A stretch of DNA of 64,000 bases from Papio anubis (taxonomy: Eukaryota > Chordata > Mammalia > Primates > Cercopithecidae): contig NC_044981.1 in NCBI RefSeq assembly GCF_008728515.1, positions 8,316,895 to 8,380,894 on the forward strand. Reading direction: 5' to 3'. Positions 33,837 to 45,770 of this stretch are shown here, one piece after another (position 1 is the first letter of the stretch; each line of letters starts with the position of its first letter). The position numbers and the translations under genes were made by a program. Under the pieces are notes generated by a model that was given only the letters and a program-made list of their open reading frames with translations, searched no databases and was not told the DNA's origin.

Positions 33837-34179
33837 TGGAAAGTTTGGTGGAGTTAACACCCCCAGGCAATGATCCACCAATGGGGAATGGGCAGCTGCG
33901 GATAAATGCCTGCCTTCCATTTCCCAGGGGCAATTTTTGGGACGTGTTTTTTATGTATTTTAGGATGTCCTAGGTAATCAAGTCCTGTGATTTGTGGAAG
34001 AGAGAAAGAGAAACCAACAGTAGAGACTTAGAAGAAGCAGCTATTGACATAGGATGGGTCCAGGAATGTATAGTCTTCTAAAAGCCAGCTGAAGACACTG
34101 TTTAAAGGAGGAAGGAGTGATCAACAATGTCGTTCATGTCAATTGGTGTTACTTAGTCATGTGTCTGTGAAGAATCATC

Positions 34180-34400
34180 TTGCACAGTTAAGCCTCAGGT
34201 TCTAGTGTCAGATTAAATTTAAATCCTTGCACCACCCCTTACTCTTAGAGTGTCTTTGTGCAAATTGCTTAAATTCTCTAAGTCTCAATCTCCCCATCTG
34301 TGAAATGGGAATGACGGTAGTATCTACGTGGTAAATTGTGGTGATGAGTAAGTGAAAGACGTTTAAAGATGGTTACATGGTTAGTACAACACCTATTATT
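34180..34400 (+). repeat. MIR SINE
   Basis: MIR core: TTTGTGCAAATTGCTTAAAT, AGTCTCAATCTCCCCATCTG, TGAAATGGGAATGA. Confidence 0.75.
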
Positions 34401-34639
34401 TGACAAACACTTAGTAAAAGTTAGCTATTAATATTCTTATTAATATCATCTACTATCATTGGAATCATCCATTTATATATAGTCATCAGTTGTCACTTTT
34501 CTAGCTCTTCCATAAGGAATAGGTTATATAGCATTTTCAAGCTAGGAAATTCATTGATAGATATATGGTTCCAGATGCACTGAGCAGAAAAACTAGTTTA
34601 TTTGATTTTCATTAAATATCCATTTAACAAATACTTACT

Positions 34640-34800
34640 GAGCACTTATTCTGCATGCTGCTGTGTATTGTGGATATGTGGATGACAAGACACATGGATC
34701 CCTGCCCTCACAAAGCTCACAGCCTTGTGTGGTGGAGATAATTAATTACACAAGTAATTACAGTGTGATTTGTGTTAATGATAAGGGAATTAACTACAGG
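34640..34800 (+). repeat. Old interspersed repeat, class not named
   Basis: CCCTGCCCTCACAAAGCTCA and AATTACAGTGTGATTTGTG resemble a common mammalian repeat also seen at 7196 and 61968. Confidence 0.4.
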
Positions 34801-35287
34801 ATGCAATGGGAGCTATAGGCTATGCTAATGAGGCTATGGTTATAGATTCAGTTCCCCTGTAGGTTGCTTGACTTCCAGGGCTATCAGCTTTTCTCTGCTG
34901 TCTCCTAAATGGATAGAGGTTCACAGAACTGGGCCACCTGGACACCAGCCCTGACTCCTCTTCTTTCCCAGTACTGATAATTGGCATGGGGCAAAATTCT
35001 TCATAAAGAGGTAGCATACGTAATGAGATGGAGAAATATTTTGCTCGTTTAACACCTGGCTTTTAAATCCCTTTTGGGTCAAAGTTTCTGTGTTTTGTTT
35101 TCTTTTTGTAAGAAGCAATTTGATTAGCTTCTTAGAAGATTATTCTTAAACTGCCTTCCATGGAGGGTTAGTCTTATTAACATGAAGTCCTTTTTACTTC
35201 CAGAACAGTGCTGTCTAATAGGAATATAATATAAGCCTTGGAGGCTACTTTAAATTTTCTGCTAGCTACATTAAAAAAGTGAAATGA

Positions 35288-35570
35288 GGCCAGGTATGGT
35301 GGCTTATGCCTCTAATCCCAGCACTTTGGAAGGCCAAGGCAGGTGGATCACTTGAGGTCAGGAGTTCAAGACCAGCCTGGCCAACATGGTGAAACCTCAT
35401 CTCTACTAAAAATAAAAAAAATTAGCAGGGTGTGGTGGCGGGTATCTGTAATCCCAGCTGCTCAGGAGGCTGAGGCAGGAGAATGGCTTGAACCAGCAAG
35501 GCAGAGGTTGCAGTGAGCTGAGACAACCTGGGCAACAGACTGAGTCTCTGTCTCACAAAACAAAACAAAA
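35288..35570 (+). mobile_element. Alu, plus strand
   Basis: Full Alu with a (CAAAA)n tail, flanked by GTGAAAT on both sides. Confidence 0.95.
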
Positions 35571-35865
35571 GGTGAAATTAATTTTAATAATATATTTATT
35601 TAACTCAGTCTAACCAAAATATTATCATTTCAACATGCAATCAATATAAAAAGTTGTTAATGAGATACCTTAACATCCTTTTTTTATACAAAATCTTGGA
35701 AATCCAGTGTGTATTTCACACTTCCAGCACATTTTGGTTTGGTCCAGCCACATTTCAAGTGCTCATAGCACATATGACTACTATCTACCACTCGGGACAA
35801 TGGAATTTTAAAGCACTTTAATTCTTGTTCACCATGATGGAGTTTAAAGTGCTAGAGAAAATCCA

Positions 35866-36217
35866 GGCTGAGCGCACTGGCTCACATTGCCTGTAATCCC
35901 AGCACTTTGGAAGGTCAAGGCAGGCAGATCTCTTGAGTCCAGGAGTTCAAGACCAGTCTGGGTAACATGGCAAAACCCTGCCTCTAGAAAACAAACAAAC
36001 AAACAAAACAAAAATTAGCTGAGTATGGTGGTGCATGCCCGTAGTCCCAGCTACTCAGGAGACTGAGGTGGGAGGATCCTTCGAGCTTGGGAGGTGGCGG
36101 TTGCAGTGATCCCAGATCACACCACTGCACTCCAGCCTGGGTGACAGAGTGAGACCCTGTCTCAAAAAAAAAAAAAAAAGGAAAGAAAGAAGAAAAGAGA
36201 GAGAGAATAAAGAGAAT
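35866..36217 (+). mobile_element. Alu, plus strand, long purine tail
   Basis: Full Alu ending in an A17 run and about 38 bases of GAAA/GAGA sequence. Confidence 0.95.
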
Positions 36218-37049
36218 CACCAGTGTGGTATGGCTGAGAAGGGAGCTTTTGGGAGACTATAGGTTCTGTATCTAACTGGAGTCTTTAAGTTGTTTTATGG
36301 AGGCTGTGATTTATAATTCCAACACTTCATATTCTTAAAAAGCTTCAGTAAATCTGCATTGTTTGTTAATTCCCCTGCATAGGTGCATCATTTCAGATGA
36401 ATTTAAAGAAGGCTAAATTCTGTGGCCAGGTGGGTGTGGAGTAAAAATAAAGATGGCTCGCAGGGACGCAGGGACGTAGGAGCATAGGAGCGAGTGGGTG
36501 GGAACTGCTAAGGCCTGTTTTTACATAAGATAAGCGTTTAACTTCCTCCACTCCTCTACTGTGAAGGCTTGAAGGGTTTATGACACTAATTGTTCAACCT
36601 AAATAAACATTTATTAGGCCTGTTCTTTATGGCTGCAATTAGAACTTTTGAGAACCAGCTGCATTTTGCAACTTCGTTCTTTCTTGACTTCTGTACTACT
36701 GCACTGACTGGCTCTCCTACCTCACTGTTCCTTGTCCTGTCCTCAAAATGTTCATGTTTCAGTCTGTTTTCCTGATCTTTTGTATAAACTCCTCTTTAGG
36801 AAATCAATTTAATTTAAGATTACAGACTTGTTCCCAAGTTTATATCTGTGTAGTTAACTACTCACCTATGCTTTATTCTCATTTTTCAGACTGCTTGTTA
36901 GACATTGGATGCAGTGATATAACCCTGTAGTCATCCTAAGTGTGAACTTGGTTTCTTTCACAAGGCAATATTTTCCTTCCTCCTTTCTTTTCCTGTCAAT
37001 AAAAGTCTCATTATTTGTTATCACTATTTCTTTTTTCCCATCCGTTCTA
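36218..37049. other. Unassigned sequence
   Basis: No gene or named repeat seen. A short direct repeat (CAGGGACG twice) lies near 36461. Confidence 0.5.
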
Positions 37050-37396
37050 GAGTTTGAGTATCCCGTATATGAAATGTGTGAGACCAGAAGTGTTTCACAG
37101 ATTTTAGATTTTTTTTTAAATTTTGAAATATTTACATATACATAATAAGATATCTTGAGGCTTGGGCCCAAGTCTAAATGCAAAATTCATTTATGCCTTA
37201 TAAATACCTTGTACACATAGCCTGAAGGTAATTTTAAACAATATTTTTAATAACTTTGTACATGAAACAAAGTTTGTGTTAAGTACTTATGTGTGGAATT
37301 TCCCACTTGTGATATTATGTCAGTGCTCGAAAGTTTTGGATTTTGGAGCAATTCAGATTTCAGATTTCTGAAAATATTAGGGATGTTTAACCTGTA
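37050..37396 (+). mobile_element. Tigger-class nonautonomous DNA element
   Basis: The same element as 20211-21649, here uninterrupted: it starts GAGTATCCCG and ends TTTAACCTGTA. Confidence 0.7.
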
Positions 37397-37545
37397 TTAG
37401 TACACTTTGGTCCATCTTGTGCATATAAGTAACTGTATTAGCTTTCTATTGCTGCTATAACAAATTACCACAAGCTTAGTGGCTTGAAAACAGCACAGTT
37501 TTTTTATTTTACAATTCTATAGGACAGAATTTCAAAGTGGGTCTT

Positions 37546-37697
37546 AGCTGGGTACAGTGGCTCATGCCTATAATCCTAGAGCTTTGGGAGGCTGAGGTGG
37601 GAGGATAGCTTGAGGACAAGAGTTTGAGACCAGCCTGAGTAACATAGAGAGACCCCATCTGTACTAAATACATACATCCATATATTACATACAAACA
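37546..37697 (+). mobile_element. Alu left-monomer fragment, plus strand
   Basis: Alu sequence as far as the first A-rich linker, followed by an (ATAC)n-type tail. It lies inside the MLT1. Confidence 0.85.
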
Positions 37698-37749
37698 TAA
37701 TGAGCCTCACTGGGATACAATCAAATGGTCAACAGTGCTGCATTCCTCT

Positions 37750-38385
37750 TGAAGCAGCTAAGTTGTCTGGGATATATACCCGGGGACTGTAGTCTCACAC
37801 CAGGAAAATTTAGGACACAGACACTCACAAAGAGTTTAGGGGTGGAGGCTTAGTAGGCAGAAGAAAAGAGAATGAAAAACAGCTCTCTATCTATAGAGAG
37901 GGTTCTTCCGAGCACAAAGGATGAACTGGCAGTGAATGTGCCAGATTTTATAGTCCAGCTGTGCCAGATTTTATAGTCTGGCTTGAGGAGGTGGTGTCTG
38001 ATTTATGTAGGGCTCACAGATTGGTTCAATCAGGTATGATGTTTACATAGCACAAGGGGAAGGCTGGTTGCCCCACCCTAATCTTATTATGCAAATGAAC
38101 TCTCCCCTTGGCCAGTGCCATCTTGTCTGCTCCTTACTGTACACAAGGCTGGCAGAGAAGGGTAGATGGAGCCGCCATCTTGAACATGTCACTAGTCCCT
38201 AGTTCCTGATGGCATTCACCCATGGAAGCTCTCAGCTTGCTTGTCTATTCTGTCTATGGCTCAACTTTACAGGCTGTTCTTTGTTAGAAAATGATTTGGG
38301 GCTGCTTTTCATTAAAAAGAAAAGCCTTACCGAGGACTCCCATACCCTTACTATCTGCCTAAGTGATACCTTAACTCCTATATCA
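37750..38385 (-). mobile_element. Solo ERV1-type LTR (LTR8-like), minus strand
   Basis: A 636-base block with TGATATAGG and GCTGCTTCA ends (TG...CA) and a 4-base target duplication CTCT / CTTT. The text resembles LTR8 as I remember it. It carries two TATAAAA boxes in a 23-base tandem duplication at 37938-37983, and a GCCGCCATCTTG YY1-like site near 38171. No internal retroviral sequence adjoins it. Confidence 0.7.
37938..37983 (-). promoter_or_regulatory. Duplicated TATA-box unit in the solo LTR
   Basis: Two 23-base copies (37938-37960 and 37961-37983) differ at two bases. Each contains TATAAAA on the LTR's sense strand. Confidence 0.7.
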
Positions 38386-38827
38386 CTTTCTAAGGGCTCT
38401 AGGGGAGAGTTCATATTCTTGCTTTCTCCATCTTCTAGAGGCTGTCCCCATTCCTTGGCTTGTTGTCCCCTTCCATTTTCAAAGCCAGCAAAGCCGTTTG
38501 AGTCTTTCTCACATGGCTTCAGTGTGTACTGACTTTTTCACCTCCTCTTATACATTTTAAAGATCCTTGTGATTATACTGGGCTCACTCAGATAATCCAG
38601 GATAATCTCCTTTTTTTTTTTTAATTATACTTTAAGTTCTAGGGTACATGTGCACAATACGCAGGTTTGTTACATAAGTATACATGTGCCATGTTGGTTT
38701 GCTGCACCCATTAACTCGTCATTTACATTAGGTATTTCTCCTAATGCTATCCCTCCCCCATCCCCCCACTCCACGACAGGCCCCAGTGTGTGATGTTCCC
38801 CTCCCTGTGTCCAAGTGTTCTCATTGT

Positions 38828-40380
38828 TCAATTCCCACCTATGAGGGAGAACATGTGGTGTTTAGTTTTCTGTCCTTGCAATAGTTTGCTGAGAATGATA
38901 GTTTCCAGCTTCATCCGTGTCCCTACAAAGGACATGAACTCATCCTTTATTATGGCTGCATAGTATTCCATGGTGTATATGTGCCACATTTTCTTAATCC
39001 AGTCTATCATTGATGGACATTTGGATTGGTTTCAAGTCTTTGCTATTGTGAATAGTGATGCAGTAAACATATGTGTGCATATGTCTTTATAGTAGCGTGA
39101 TTTATAATCCTTTGGGTATATACCCAGTAATGGGATGGCTGGATCAAATGGTATTTCTAGTTCTAGATCCTTGAGGAATCACCACACTGTCTTCCACAAT
39201 GGTTGAACTAATTTATACTCCCACCAACAGGGTAAAAGTGTTCCTGTTTCTCCACATCTTCTCCAGCACCTGTTGTTTCCTGACTTGTTAATGATAGCCA
39301 TTCTAACTGGTGTGAGATGGTATCTCATTGTGGTTTTGATTTGCATTTCTCTGATGGCGATGGCGAGTGATGATGAGCATTTTTTCAAGTGTCTGTTGGC
39401 TACATAAATGTCTTCTTTTGAAAAGTGTCTGTTCATATCCTTTGCCCACTTTTTGATGGAGTTGTTTTATTTTTTTCTTGTAAAGTTGTTTGAGTTCGTT
39501 GTAGGTTCTGGATATTAGCCCTTTGTCAGATGGGTAGATTGCAAAAAATTTCTCCCATTCTGTAGGTTGCCTGTTCACTCTGATGTGGTAGTTTCTTTTG
39601 CTGTGCAGAAGCTCTTTAGTTTAATTAGATCCCATTTGTCTATTTTGGCTTTTGTTGCCATTGCTTTTGGTGTTTTAGTCATGAAGCCCATGCACATGCC
39701 TATGTCCTGAACGATATTGCCTAGATTTTCTTCTAGAATTTTTATGGTTTTTATGTCTAACATTTAAGTCTTTAATGTATCTTGAATTAATTTTTGCGTG
39801 AGGTGTAAGGAAGGGATCCAGTTTCAGCTTTCTACATATGGCTAGCCAGTTTTCCCAGCACCACTTATTAAATAGGGAATCCTTTCCCCATTGCTTGTTT
39901 TTGTGAGGTTTGTCAAAGATCAGATGGTTGTAGATGTGTGGTGTTATTTCTGAGGCCTCTGTTCTGTTCCATTGGTCTGTATCTCTGTTTTGGTACCAAT
40001 ACCATGCTGTTTTGGTTGTGGTAGCCTTGTAGTATAGTTTGAAGTCAGATAGCATGATGCCACCAGCTTTGTTCTTTTTGAATGGGATTGTCTTGGCAAT
40101 GCGGGCTCTTTTTTTGGTTCCATGTGAACTTTAAAGTAGTTTTTTCCAATTCTGTGAAGAAAGTCATTGGTAGCTTGATGGGGATGGCATTGAATCTATA
40201 AATTACCTTGGGCAGTATGGCCATTTTCATGATATTGATTCTTCCTATCCATGAGCATGGAATGTTCTTCCATTTGTTTGTGTCCTCTTTTATTTCATTG
40301 AGCAGTGATTTGTAGTTCTCCTTGAAGAGGTCCTTCATATCCCTTGTTGGATTCCTAAGTATTTGTGAATAGGAGTTCAC
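38828..40380 (-). pseudogene. L1 ORF2 C-terminal region, broken
   Basis: Short open pieces in different frames match the ORF2 C-terminus, including an IDWIKKMWHIYTMEYY-type end near 39000 and a NKWCWENW segment near 39860. Stops and frameshifts separate them. Confidence 0.85.
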
Positions 40381-40398
40381 TCATGATTTGGCTCTCTG

Positions 40399-41359
40399 TT
40401 AGTCTGTTATTGGTGTATAAGAATGCTTGTGATTTTTGCCATTGATTTTGTATCCTGAGACTTTGGTGAAGTTGCTTATCAGCTTAAGGAGATTTTGGGC
40501 TGAGACGATTGGGTTTTCTAAATGTACAATCATGTCATCTGCAAACAGGGACAATTTGACTTCCTCTTTTCCTAATTGAATACCCTTTATTTCTTTCTCT
40601 TGTCTGATTGGCTTGGCCAGAACTTCCAACACTATGTTGAATAGGAGTGGTGAGAGAGGGCATCCCGGTCTTGTGCCAGTTTTCAAAGGGAATACTTCTA
40701 GTTTTTGCCCATTCAGTATGATATTGGCTGTGGGTTTGTCATAAATAGCTCTTATTATTTTGAGATACGTTCCATCAATACCTAGTTTATTGAGAGTTTT
40801 TAGCATGAAGGGCTGCTGAATTTTGTCAAAGGCCTTTTCTGCATCTATTGAGATAATCATATGGTTTTTGTCTCTGGTTCTGTTTATGTGATGGATTACG
40901 TTTATTGATTTGCGTATGTTGAACCAGTCTTGCATCCCAGGGATGAATCTAACTTGATCTTGGTGGATAAACTTTTTGATGTGCTGCTGAATTTGGTTTG
41001 CCAGTGTTTTACTGAGGATTTTCGCTTTGATGTTCATCAGGGATATTAGTCCAAAATTCTCTTTTTTTTGTCATATCTCTGCCAGGCTTTGGTATCAGGA
41101 TGATGCTGGCCTCATAAAATGAGTTAGGGAGGATTCCCTCTTTTTCTATTGATTGGAATAGTTTCAGAAGGGATGGTACCAGCTTCTCTTTGTACCTCTG
41201 GTAGAATTCGGGTGTGAATCCATCTGGTCCTGGAATTTTTTTGGTTGATAGGCTATTAATTATTGCCTCAATTTCAGAGCCTGTTATTGGTCTATTCAGA
41301 GATTCAATTTCTTCCTGGTTTAGTCTTGGGAGGGTGTATGTGTCCAGGACTTTATCCAT
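40399..41359 (-). pseudogene. L1 ORF2 reverse-transcriptase region, frameshifted
   Basis: Two overlapping open pieces (40399-41037 and 41009-41359) carry the RT fingers and palm. The catalytic FADD lies at residues 165-168 of the first piece. The GTRQG motif reads GTRPG, a change expected to harm activity. A frameshift near 41020 divides it. Confidence 0.9.
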
Positions 41360-41476
41360 TTCTTCTAAATTTTGTAGTATATTTGCATAGAGGTGTTTAT
41401 AGTATTCTCTGATGGTAGTTTGTATTTCTGTGGGATCGGTAGTGATATCCCCTTTATCATTTTTTATTGCATCTAT

Positions 41477-42482
41477 TTACTTCTTCTCTCTTTTCTTCTG
41501 TATTAGTCTTGCTAGTGGTCTATCAATTTTGTTGATCTTTTCAAAATACCAGCTTCTGGATTCGTTGATTTTTTGAAGGGGTTTTTGTGTCTCTATCTCC
41601 TTCAGTTCTGCTCTGATCTTAGTTATTTCTTGCCTTCTGCTAGCTTTTGAATTTGTTTGCTCTTGCTTCTCTAGTTCTTTTAATTGTGATGTTAGGGTGT
41701 CGATTTTAGATGTTTCCTGCTTTCTCTTGTGGGCATTTAGTGCTATAAATTTCCCTCTACACACTTCTTTAATTGTGTCCCAGAGAGTCTGGTACGTTGT
41801 GTCTTTGTTCTCATTGGTTTCAAATAACATCTTTATTTCTGCCTTCTTTTCGTTATTTACCCAGTAGTCATTCAGGAGTAGGTTGTTCAATTTCCATGCA
41901 GTTGTGCAGTTTTGAGTGAGTTTCTTAATCTTGAGTTCTAATTTGATTGCACTGTGATCTGAGAGACAGTTTATTGTGATTTCTATTCTTTTACATTTGC
42001 TAAGGAGTGCTTTACTTCCAACTATGTGGTCAGTTTTGGAATAAGTGCGATGTGGTGCTGAGAAGAATGTACATTCTCTTGATTTGGGGTGGAGAGTTCT
42101 GTAGGTGTCTATCAGGTCTGCTAATAGACCTGATAGACAGAGCTGAGTTCAAGTCCTCGGTATCCTTGTTAACTTTCTGTCTCATTGATCTGTCTAATAT
42201 TGACAGTGGGGTGTTAAAATCTCCCACTATTATTGTGTGGGAATCTAAGTTTCTTTTTAGGTCTCTCAGGACTTGCTTTATGAATCTGGGTGCTCCTTTA
42301 TTGGGTGCATATATGTTTAGGATAGTTAGCTTTTCTTGTTGAATTGATCTCTTTACCATTATGTAATGTCTTTCTTTGTCTCTTTTGATCTTTGTTGGTT
42401 TAAAGTCTGTTTTATCAGAGTCTAGGTTTGCAACCCCTGGTTTTTTTTTTGCTTTCCATTCACTTGGTAGATCTTCCTCCAT
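41477..42482 (-). pseudogene. L1 ORF2 endonuclease and linker region, frameshifted
   Basis: Pieces 42030-42482 (endonuclease, with LNIYAPN and GDFNTPLS motifs) and 41477-41890 (linker) belong to ORF2. The frame is lost at the inverted insertion at 42106-42139. Confidence 0.9.
42106..42139. repeat. Perfect 14-base inverted repeat in the L1
   Basis: TGTCTATCAGGTCT (42106-42119) and its exact reverse complement (42126-42139) are separated by six bases. See findings. Confidence 0.95.
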
Positions 42483-42788
42483 CCCTTTATTTTGAGCCTA
42501 TGTGTGTCTCTACACGTGTTGAGTCTCCTGAATATAGCACACTGATGGGTCTTGACTCTTTATCCAATTTGCCAGTCTGTGTCTTTTAATTGGGGGCATT
42601 TAGCCCATTTACATTTAAAGTTAATATTGTTATGTGTTAATTTGATCCTCTCATTATGATTTTAGCTGGTTATTTTGCCTGTTAGTTGATGCAGTTTCTT
42701 CCTAGCATCAATGGTCTTTACAATTTGGCATGTTTTTGCAGTGACTGGTAACAGTTATTCCTTTCCATGTTTAGTGCTTCCTTCAGGA

Positions 42789-43560
42789 TGCAGATGAACT
42801 GGGAAAGAGGGGGTTTATTTCTGTACCCAGGTACTGGGAGAAGGCCTGTAAGATATTGCCAGACCAACTCAAAATTATACAGTTTTCCAGAGCTTATATA
42901 CCTTCTAAGCTATATGTCTACATGTAAGTGTACATTCCTCTAAAAGTGATAAGTGATTAACTTCTTCAAATCTATAACTAAGATCTGAGTCCTGAAGACC
43001 TTCCTCTGGAGCCTCAGTACATTTACTTAATCTAAATGGGTCCAGATGCTGAGATGATTCCCTTATCTTGTCTCCTGCCAAATCATGGAGGTTTGGGGAG
43101 TTCCTTCAGAGCCCCAATAAACTTGTTTGTGGAGGCCTGGGGAGTTTCTTCAGACCCCCAGTAAAACTTGTTTAATCTTAAATGGGTCCCGTTAAGAATT
43201 CCTCCATTATCTCCTCACGCTTCAAGGCCCAGAACAGGCCTAGGCAAAACTCTTGATGGGCTTTCATTACATTCTAGCTTTTGTATAAGGGCACTGGCTG
43301 TCTCAGCTTTTAATATTTAACTTCATCACTCGGTCAGTGCTGAAACCGTTGTTATGGAGGCTTGCCTGTTCAGCCTTTATGAAGACCTGGCCTGCACAAG
43401 TTGATTGAAGCCCATCCATACATTTTGAGGCCCTGTTCCCCTGGGGACCTCTGAGTTATCTCCTTTAAGGGTTGAGGAAGCTTGGATATTATTCTCCACC
43501 TCCTCCCATTGAATGAGGACTTTTTTTAAGTCTGTTAACTCCCCAACACTTTATTTCTAC
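42789..43560 (+). repeat. Probable ERV LTR, unclassified
   Basis: It starts TGCAGATGAACTGGG directly after the L1 and has an AATAAA (CCCCAATAAACTTG) and internal duplications. I cannot name the family. Confidence 0.35.
43087..43174 (+). repeat. Tandem duplication, period 44
   Basis: Two adjacent copies beginning GGAGG(T/C)(T/C)TGGGGAGTT start at 43087 and 43131. A more decayed third unit seems to lie upstream near 43005. Confidence 0.8.
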
Positions 43561-43861
43561 CCTTCCCCATGCCAGCAAGCAAATCTAGGAGAAAGCACCC
43601 AGGCAGAGGGTCAGTAGGATACCAGGGGCCCTCCTGTGGTTGAAGAACTCTCTGTTGATTGACTCATCACAGTGAATGGGATGCATGCTGTAGGGGAACT
43701 GTGGGGCATCTCAGTAAGCAAGTATTAGAACGAATTTACAGGATTTGTTCTCATGTCAGGTAACAAGGAAGAGGTTCTAGGAAGTGGGGATTTGCTCTGG
43801 GATTTTCTGTTGCCTGGGATCATCCTATGGCTGGATATCTTTAGAATTCTTTCTTCTTCTT
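43561..43861. other. Unassigned sequence
   Basis: No gene or repeat named; possibly the internal part of an old ERV. Confidence 0.4.
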
Positions 43862-44160
43862 CTTCTTTTTTTTTTTTGTTTTAGACGGAGTCTCGCTCTG
43901 TTCCCCAGGCTGGAGTGCAGTGGCGTGATCTTGGCTCACTACAACCTCTGCTTCCCAGGTTCAAGTGATTTTCCTGCCTTAGCCTCCCAAGTAGCTGGGA
44001 TTACAGGCACGTGCCACCATGACCGGCTAATTTGTATATTTAGTAGAGATGGGGATTTCACCACGTTGGTCAGGCTGATCTCGAACTCCTGACCTTGTGA
44101 TCTGCCCACGTCGTCCTCCCAAAATGCTGGGAATACAGGCTTGAGCCCTCATTCCCGGCC
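43862..44160 (-). mobile_element. Alu, minus strand
   Basis: Full Alu with a (TTC)n tail start. Perfect target duplication TAGAATTCTT at 43852 and 44161. Confidence 0.95.
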
Positions 44161-44170
44161 TAGAATTCTT

Positions 44171-44629
44171 AGCTTGAAGGAGAGAATAACAAAAGGAAAC
44201 TACAACTGTAATTGGTAAGGAAGTAATTCTTACTTATATTAGCCCAGATAGAGAGATGTTTGTTCATTTTGGGAGTTTAGACAATGTTCTTGTTTTGTCT
44301 GAGTTCATACATGATCACCAAGTGGTCCTGTGTTTATTTTGATCCGTCATTGTCATGGAGTGGACTTGTCCGCTGTTGGTATTCTGTGAAACTGTTATGA
44401 TCAACAGAAGGACACTGTGTCTTATTGAATAGTACCAGTCAAGCTCCCAGCTATCAGGAACTGCTTTTCTTTTTCTCACTACTGTGGTCATGTACTGGCA
44501 TGGTGAGTGCCAAAACTAGTGAGACTTCTACAGCATCCACTACTTTTCACTTTCTTCCATTCTATAGACTGCTGCTGGGTAGGTATTGATACTTTTACAG
44601 TATTTCTTTTACCATAGTTTTACCATGTG
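44171..44629. other. Unassigned sequence
   Basis: No supported gene or named repeat. Confidence 0.5.
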
Positions 44630-45172
44630 TATTAGTTTTCATTAGTGCAAAACAAGTTACTGCAAACTTAGCAGCTTAAAACAACAACTATGAGCTCATA
44701 GTTTTGTAGATGAGAGGTCTGGATATGGGTTGACTGGATTCTCTGCTCTGGGTCTCATAAAACTGGAATCAAGGTGTTGGCTAGGACTGTCATCTTATCT
44801 AGAGCCGAGAGTCTTTCTTCAAGCTCATTCAGGTTGTTAGGCAAATCCAATTCTTTGCAGTTATTGGACGGAAGTCCCTGTTTCCTTGCTGGCTGTGAGC
44901 TGAGGTGCCCCTCTCCGCTTCTGGAGGCTGCCTGTGATTCTTACCAAGTGGTTCACTCCGTGTACAAAGTTGGGTGTGTCAAAACCTTCTTGTGTTTCAA
45001 AACCCTGATTTTCTCTGTCTCTGACTGCTAGACCCAGATCTAAAGGGCTCATGAGATTAAATTAGGTCTACAAGGATAATCTCCCTTTTGATTAAGTCAG
45101 ATCAACTGATTAGTAACCTTAATGATGTTGGAAAAATCCCTTTTGCCATATAATATCACATTTTAAACTCAA
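44630..45172 (-). repeat. MLT1 LTR, minus strand
   Basis: It reads GTATTAGTTTTCATTAGTGC at one end and GGATAATCTCCCTTTTGATT, then CCTTTTGCCATATAATATCA at the other, as in a reversed MLT1. Confidence 0.65.
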
Positions 45173-45454
45173 GATGATTTCAAGTCATTCACATTTTTGC
45201 ATTAATCAATAAAGCATTTATTGTTATTGCTGAAGTAAAATGCCATTGCATGAAATATTATTTATCATTTCACTGTTAATGGAAATTTAGGCCATTTCCA
45301 GGTTTTGGCTGTTACTCATCAGGATGCTGTAGAGCATTCATGTTACAAGTGTTTGTGTGGACCTATGTTGCCATTTCTCTTGGGTAAATATTAATACCTA
45401 GAAATGGACTAGTTTTGTCATATAGCTGTGTATTTAACTTTTTAAGAAACTGCT

Positions 45455-45770
45455 GGTCAGGCATGGTGGCTCACGCCTGTAATCCCAGAACTTTGGGAGG
45501 CCGAGGTGGGCGGATCATCTGAGGTCAGGAGTTTGAGACCAGCCTGGCCAACATGGTGAAACCCTGTCTCTACTAAAAATACAAAAATTAGCTGGGTGTG
45601 GTGGCAGGCGCCTGCAGTCCCAGCTACTCGGGAGGCTGAGGCAGGAGAATCGCTTGAGCCTGAGTGGTGTAGGTTGCAGTGAGCCGAGATCATTCCATTA
45701 CGCTTCAGCCTGGGGAACAAGAGCGAGACTTCATCTCAAAAAAAAAAAAAAAAAAAAAAAAAAAGGGAAA
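45455..45770 (+). mobile_element. Alu, plus strand
   Basis: Full AluS-like element with a pure A run of about 27. Perfect target duplication AAGAAACTGCT at 45444 and 45771. It inserted into the L1M. Confidence 0.95.

Larger units (their letters stand above)
37432..38607 (-). repeat. MLT1 LTR in pieces, minus strand
   Basis: Pieces 37432-37545, 37698-37749 and 38386-38607 read in order as one MLT1 LTR: GTATTAGCTTTCTATTGCTG, then TCACTGGGATACAATCAA, then GGATAATCCAGGATAATCTCC-type text shortened by the L1. The gaps are filled by an Alu, a solo LTR and an L1. Confidence 0.7.
38608..42788 (-). mobile_element. L1 LINE (primate L1P-type), 5'-truncated
   Basis: The 3' end lies at 38608 with a T12 run and the usual L1 3' sequence. 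ORF2 follows through reverse transcriptase and endonuclease, and the copy stops within the end of ORF1 near 42788. It is relatively well preserved but its frames are broken. Confidence 0.95.

Noticed and set aside
40399..41037. Reverse transcriptase as a possible functional or defence-type gene
   Set aside because: It is an L1 ORF2 fragment with frameshifts, a changed motif (GTRPG) and normal L1 neighbours.
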